Shown: in pieces, positions 45,434 through 48,539 of the stretch
How positions within the stretch are numbered: the stretch's first letter is position 1
Layout of the letters: every line of letters begins with the position of its first letter
Assembly (NCBI GenBank): GCA_017449935.1
Contig: JAFSYP010000003.1
Coordinates: 1 to 48,539 of the forward strand
Length of the DNA: 48,539 nt
Source of the DNA: Clostridia bacterium
GTDB taxonomy: Bacteria > Bacillota > Clostridia > Oscillospirales > Acutalibacteraceae
Direction: 5' to 3'
The notes under the pieces: model-generated
Database searches by the model: none
The model's input: the letters and a program-made list of their open reading frames with translations, nothing else
What the model was told of the DNA's origin: nothing
Position numbers and translations under genes: made by a program

Positions 45434-46143
45434 CGGGTTTCTCCCACCAAATCCAAAATGATCTTACTGGCCATCAGCATACCCGCAGCGGCGGGCACGA
45501 ACGGCGTGCTGCCCGGAAGGCCGCGCCGCGTACTATCCTCGTCCGTTTCAAGCGGTTTCAGCGGCGTTTCGTCCGACCAGACGACATTCAGATGCCGCAC
45601 GCCGCGCCGGCGCAGCTCATAGCGCATCACACGGCACAACGGGCAGACGCTGGTCTTGCTCAAATCCGAAATACGCAGCCGTTCGGGATGCAGTTTGTTT
45701 CCCGTTCCCATACACGAGAGGATCGGCACGCCCATTTTCACAGCGCGCACGGCGAGGTCGATCTTGGCGCTGACCGTATCGACCGCGTCCGCAATGTAGT
45801 CATATTCGCCGTCGAAAAAAGAATCCGCATTCTCGGGAAGATAAAAGCCGCAGACCGTCTGCACGTCGCAGTCCGGCCGAATATCCAATAGCCGTTCCTT
45901 TGCAACGTCCGTCTTGAATCTGCCCGTCGTCGATTCCAGCGCATACAGCTGACGGTTACGGTTGGACGGACTGACGGTATCGCTGTCCACCAGCGTCAGC
46001 GCACCGACGCCGCCGCGGCAAAGCGCCTCGGCAGCATAGGAGCCGACGCCGCCCAATCCGAAAAGGATGACGCGGCTGCGGCCAAGCTTGTCCATCGCCG
46101 TCTCGCCAAGAAGCATTTGTGTACGCATCAGCAAATCATCCAT
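45430..46143 (-). CDS. tcdA: tRNA threonylcarbamoyladenosine dehydratase
   Basis: E1-like ThiF/MoeB-fold enzyme that converts t6A37 to cyclic ct6A in ANN-decoding tRNAs. Motifs: ATP loop ILFGLGGVGSYAAEAL, VDSDTVSPSNRNRQLYA, DYIADAVDTVSAK, the CPLC region and a late Arg-rich segment. 237 residues, typical of CsdL/TcdA. GGAGAG site before ATG 46143. The CxxC (CPLC) suggests possible zinc; the partner CsdE/SufE is not adjacent. Confidence 0.9.
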   Translation of the reverse strand: MDDLLMRTQMLLGETAMDKLGRSRVILFGLGGVGSYAAEALCRGGVGALTLVDSDTVSPSNRNRQLYALESTTGRFKTDVAKERLLDIRPDCDVQTVCGFYLPENADSFFDGEYDYIADAVDTVSAKIDLAVRAVKMGVPILSCMGTGNKLHPERLRISDLSKTSVCPLCRVMRYELRRRGVRHLNVVWSDETPLKPLETDEDSTRRGLPGSTPFVPAAAGMLMASKIILDLVGETR

Positions 46144-46176
46144 CGTCGATCTCTCCGTATCCGGCGCCGCTCCCCG

Positions 46177-47106
46177 TTATCGGGAACAGTATTTTTCGGC
46201 GAACGCGTAAAACGCGGCGCCGCGCCGCGCATCGTCCGCAGCAAACTTATCCTTAACGTCGCTTCCGCCCTTGGACGAAAGGAAGTGTCCGGCGCCTTCA
46301 TAAGTAATATGAACGCTGTCCACGCCGTTTTCCTGCAGCGCCTTGAACAGCGCAACGGAGTTTTGATACGAAATGAGCTTATCCTCCGTCCCCTGCACAA
46401 CGATCGTGGGCGGCACGTCGGGCGTGATCAGCCGGAGCGGCGTGATCGCGCGGATCGCTTCCGCGTTGCGCTCGAGCGTCGATGGCAAAACGATCTCTTT
46501 CGTCAAACCGGACATCAGCAAATACGCGGCCTTGCCGACCATGCTTTCCCGCTTTTCGGCGTCGATGAGGAAATCTGCCGCCGCGCAGTTGCTGACGACA
46601 AACGCAATATCCATCGGGCAATGCTTATACTCGGCGTAGGCATACAACAGCATGATATGCGCGCCTGCGGAGTGCCCCGCCATGATCAGCTTGCCGGGCT
46701 GTATCCCACGCGCTTCAAGATCCGCTTTCATCGCAGAGATCGCCAGACCGATCTCATTCACCATATCGGACGCCGAGGCGCCGTTGAAAATCTTACTGTA
46801 ATTCATCGAGGCGGCAATATATCCGGCTTTGGCGGCCGCACGGCAGTCCTCGTAAAAGATCTTTGCCGAACCGCTTACCCATGCGCCGCCATGGATCGTC
46901 AGCAGCACATCCGTCGGCTTCTGCGGATCGATACGCTCCGGCAGAAACAGCTTCAGATCGCCCCAGACCGTATCGGCATATACAACGCTGAACGCGTCCT
47001 CCGGGGTATTCTTCGCCGACGGGACAGAAACCAGGTTGTTAAAAAAAGCGATCATCGCAAGGATCGCCGTGAAAACACGCCGTGCCGCTGAATAAACCAT
47101 AATCAT
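46177..47106 (-). CDS. Alpha/beta hydrolase, esterase-like, with N-terminal membrane segment
   Basis: 309 residues from ATG 47106. An N-terminal hydrophobic helix (residues ~8-25, RRVFTAILAMIAFFNNLV) suggests membrane attachment or export. HSL/BD-FAE-like signature: oxyanion HGGAWVSG near 96, nucleophile GHSAGAH near 168, acid in QGTEDKL and His in YEGAGHFL. The start codon is only five bases from the group II intron 3' end, so no ribosome site belonging to the gene is visible in the window. The true 5' end and any upstream exon lie beyond the intron. Followed 33 nt later by tcdA. Confidence 0.8.
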   Translation of the reverse strand: MIMVYSAARRVFTAILAMIAFFNNLVSVPSAKNTPEDAFSVVYADTVWGDLKLFLPERIDPQKPTDVLLTIHGGAWVSGSAKIFYEDCRAAAKAGYIAASMNYSKIFNGASASDMVNEIGLAISAMKADLEARGIQPGKLIMAGHSAGAHIMLLYAYAEYKHCPMDIAFVVSNCAAADFLIDAEKRESMVGKAAYLLMSGLTKEIVLPSTLERNAEAIRAITPLRLITPDVPPTIVVQGTEDKLISYQNSVALFKALQENGVDSVHITYEGAGHFLSSKGGSDVKDKFAADDARRGAAFYAFAEKYCSR

Positions 47107-47182
47107 ACACGTCGAGTAGGCAGCCTCGACACTCCTTTCAATTTGTTGAAACACGTGAAAGGCTTGCCTACTGCCCCTCACA

Positions 47183-47215
47183 GAACCGGACGTGCGGTTT
47201 TCCCGCATCCGGCTC
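47183..47215 (-). ncRNA. Group II intron domain V
   Basis: 33-nt hairpin with the catalytic AGC triad, GAAA tetraloop and two-base bulge characteristic of domain V, starting a few bases after the reverse transcriptase stop codon. Confidence 0.9.
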
Positions 47216-47216
47216 T

Positions 47217-48497
47217 TCAAACAGTCTTCGGTTGCCAGTTCCAGATATCCTTCGTCAAGTGCGGTTCTTGCATATAATAGTTCCATATTCGCAGAAACTT
47301 CGGATACCTCAGCTTTCCCTTCTGGTCGCGGCGGTTCAACATACGGTAGGTCGCGTATTTCAGGTACTTCCAGAAGCTCTGTACTGCGTGGAAGTTCCCG
47401 CTTACTCCGTAGTAATTGCAGTGTCCGCGCAGGATTGCCGAGAGCATTTCCATTGTACGGGATACCGGCCTCGTCAGTCTCGTCCGCAGCCACGCTTTTG
47501 CCGCCTGCCGCTTTGCCTTTAGTTTCTTCTTGCTGGTGCGCACGCCAAGCCGATATTTGCCGCCTCTCGTCTTCGTGTTGAAAAAGGTGAATCCCAGAAA
47601 ATCAAAATCTTCCTTCGTCCCTTTGAACCGTCCGATCGGCAGTATTCTCGTCTTGTCTTCCGCAACTTCCAATGAAAACTTGCCGAGGCGTCTCTTGAGC
47701 TGCTCAAGTATATCTCTGGCTTCGTTCTCATACTGGAACAAAATCAGAAAGTCGTCCGCATACCGTACATAATGCGCTTCGCCTTGCAGCTTCGGCTTGA
47801 CTGCCTTTTCAAACCACAAGTCCAGCACGTAGTGCAGATATACGTTTGCGAGTACCGGCGAGATCAGTCCGCCTTGCGGCGTTCCGCGATCGCTGTCTTT
47901 TAACTCGCTTCCTTCCATAATACCCGCAATCAGAGACCGTTTCACATAGCGCAGAAAGTTCTTGTCCTGTATGTCGTGCTCCAGAAACTTCATGAGCCAG
48001 TCATGGTCAACATGGTCAAAGAACCCCTTTATATCAGCCTCCAGCACATAGTTGACCTTGTGTATCATGATTGTCTGGTTGATATACCGCACCGCGTCAT
48101 GTGCAGACCTTCCCGGCCGAAACCCATAGGAGCAGTCCAAAAACCTCGGTTCATAAACTTCGTTCAGCGCGTTTGCCATGACCCCTTGCACCAGCCTGTC
48201 TTCATAGGCCGGTATACCCAGCGGCCGCAGTGCGCCGTTCGCTTTTGGGATATACGTCCGTCTCACCGGTTGCGGCTTGTATTGAAACTTCTTCATCCGT
48301 TCCACAAGCTGTCGTATATTTTCCTGCGCGTTCTCGTCGTATTGCGCTTTATCCACGCCGTCTATTCCCGTTGCCTTTTTCCCGCTCTGTCGGCGGTGTT
48401 CTTGCAGTAAATTCTGCTCGTTGACGCAGGACATCAGTCCCTGCACCGTCGGAAAGTGTTCCGATTGATACCTTATTCCCTTTGCTTCCCGTTCCAT
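47217..48497 (-). CDS. ltrA: Group II intron reverse transcriptase/maturase
   Basis: 426 residues. RT blocks visible: TYIPKANGALRPLGIPAYEDRLVQ, YGFRPGRSAHDAV, VLEADIKGFFDHVDHDWL, GTPQGGLISPVLANVYL and the catalytic YADDFLILF. Then a thumb and a maturase (GIIM) domain with LSAILRGHCNYYGVSGN. No HNH endonuclease domain follows, so mobility would rely on nicks or forks. GGGAGG lies ten bases before ATG 48497. The frame is intact, so the intron may still be active. Confidence 0.95.
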   Translation of the reverse strand: MEREAKGIRYQSEHFPTVQGLMSCVNEQNLLQEHRRQSGKKATGIDGVDKAQYDENAQENIRQLVERMKKFQYKPQPVRRTYIPKANGALRPLGIPAYEDRLVQGVMANALNEVYEPRFLDCSYGFRPGRSAHDAVRYINQTIMIHKVNYVLEADIKGFFDHVDHDWLMKFLEHDIQDKNFLRYVKRSLIAGIMEGSELKDSDRGTPQGGLISPVLANVYLHYVLDLWFEKAVKPKLQGEAHYVRYADDFLILFQYENEARDILEQLKRRLGKFSLEVAEDKTRILPIGRFKGTKEDFDFLGFTFFNTKTRGGKYRLGVRTSKKKLKAKRQAAKAWLRTRLTRPVSRTMEMLSAILRGHCNYYGVSGNFHAVQSFWKYLKYATYRMLNRRDQKGKLRYPKFLRIWNYYMQEPHLTKDIWNWQPKTV

Positions 48498-48539
48498 TGG
48501 CTTCCGGCCTCCCGTGCCGCCTCTGCTTCTGCGCAGGGA

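Larger units (their letters stand above)
47111..48539 (-). mobile_element. Group II intron, 3' portion (5' end outside the window)
   Basis: Contains an intron reverse transcriptase gene, then domain V at 47183-47215 (GAGCCGGATGCGGG ... GTCCGGTTC, with the AGC triad) and a domain VI-like long hairpin at 47112-47182 (AGTAGGCA/TGCCTACT and CCTTTCA/TGAAAGG stems). The 3' end is placed at 47111 because the DVI 3' arm ends ...CTACTCGAC, which matches the terminal AY rule and puts an A seven nt upstream. Domain I and the 5' splice site are beyond the window edge. Confidence 0.9.

Overview
The window looks like chromosome from a strictly anaerobic, Gram-positive, moderately GC-rich member of the Clostridia, most likely Oscillospirales/Ruminococcaceae. 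The grounds are Firmicute operon blocks (gdpP-rplI-dnaB, tilS-hpt-ftsH), RNase J, short HisG plus HisZ, a YerC-type regulator, a class I superoxide reductase (desulfoferrodoxin), many TTGACA-17-TATAAT-type promoters with AGGAGG ribosome sites, and a neighbouring cohesin/dockerin pair. The family assignment is inference.

Layout. 1-1.4 kb (minus): a small SGNH hydrolase and deoxyribose-phosphate aldolase share a strong promoter that is back to back with the histidine promoter. 1.5-9.0 kb (plus): a complete histidine operon, hisZ-G-D-C-B-H-A-F-IE, mostly joined by 4-nt ATGA overlaps. 9.0-11.1 kb (plus): a lipid-carrier sugar transferase, a prolyl-tRNA editing protein and an esterase, closed by a terminator. 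11.2-13.7 kb: thpR, tRNA-Leu(CAA) and yerC on minus; a divergent DUF421/DUF4363 membrane pair on plus; secG on minus. 13.9-30.6 kb (minus): a long housekeeping block. In transcription order it is a nucleotidyltransferase/phosphomannomutase-like fusion, then (own promoter) rnj, gdpP, rplI, dnaB, tilS, hpt, ftsH, a small membrane protein, and a divergent type IIA topoisomerase pair (parE-like, parC-like). 30.7-32.3 kb (plus): rnhA and a GT4 glycosyltransferase. 32.4-39.1 kb (plus): the most distinctive accessory region. It holds a secreted leucine-rich-repeat protein with a C-terminal dockerin, a membrane-anchored single-cohesin protein, a secreted lipase/acyltransferase-like protein, and two G3E (COG0523) GTPases, one with a 24-bp-repeat His tract and one fused to a TIGR03943-like domain. 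39.2-47.1 kb (minus): desulfoferrodoxin, an unlisted 50-aa acidic protein with its own promoter and terminator, a LysM-G5-M23 envelope peptidase, and an operon of an alpha/beta hydrolase, tcdA, an oligopeptide-binding lipoprotein and recG. 47.1 kb to the end (minus): the 3' part of a group II intron with its reverse transcriptase. It ends a few bases before the start codon of the alpha/beta hydrolase, and its 5' end lies outside the window.

No CRISPR array, prophage or IS element was seen, and no gene-free stretch exceeds 300 bases. The most interesting leads are the self-contained cohesin/dockerin surface module, the paired metallochaperone-type GTPases, the palindrome at the yerC promoter, the intron placement, the hidden 50-aa gene, and a possible small RNA near 13.8 kb. 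All family assignments come from reading motifs by eye; no database search was run.
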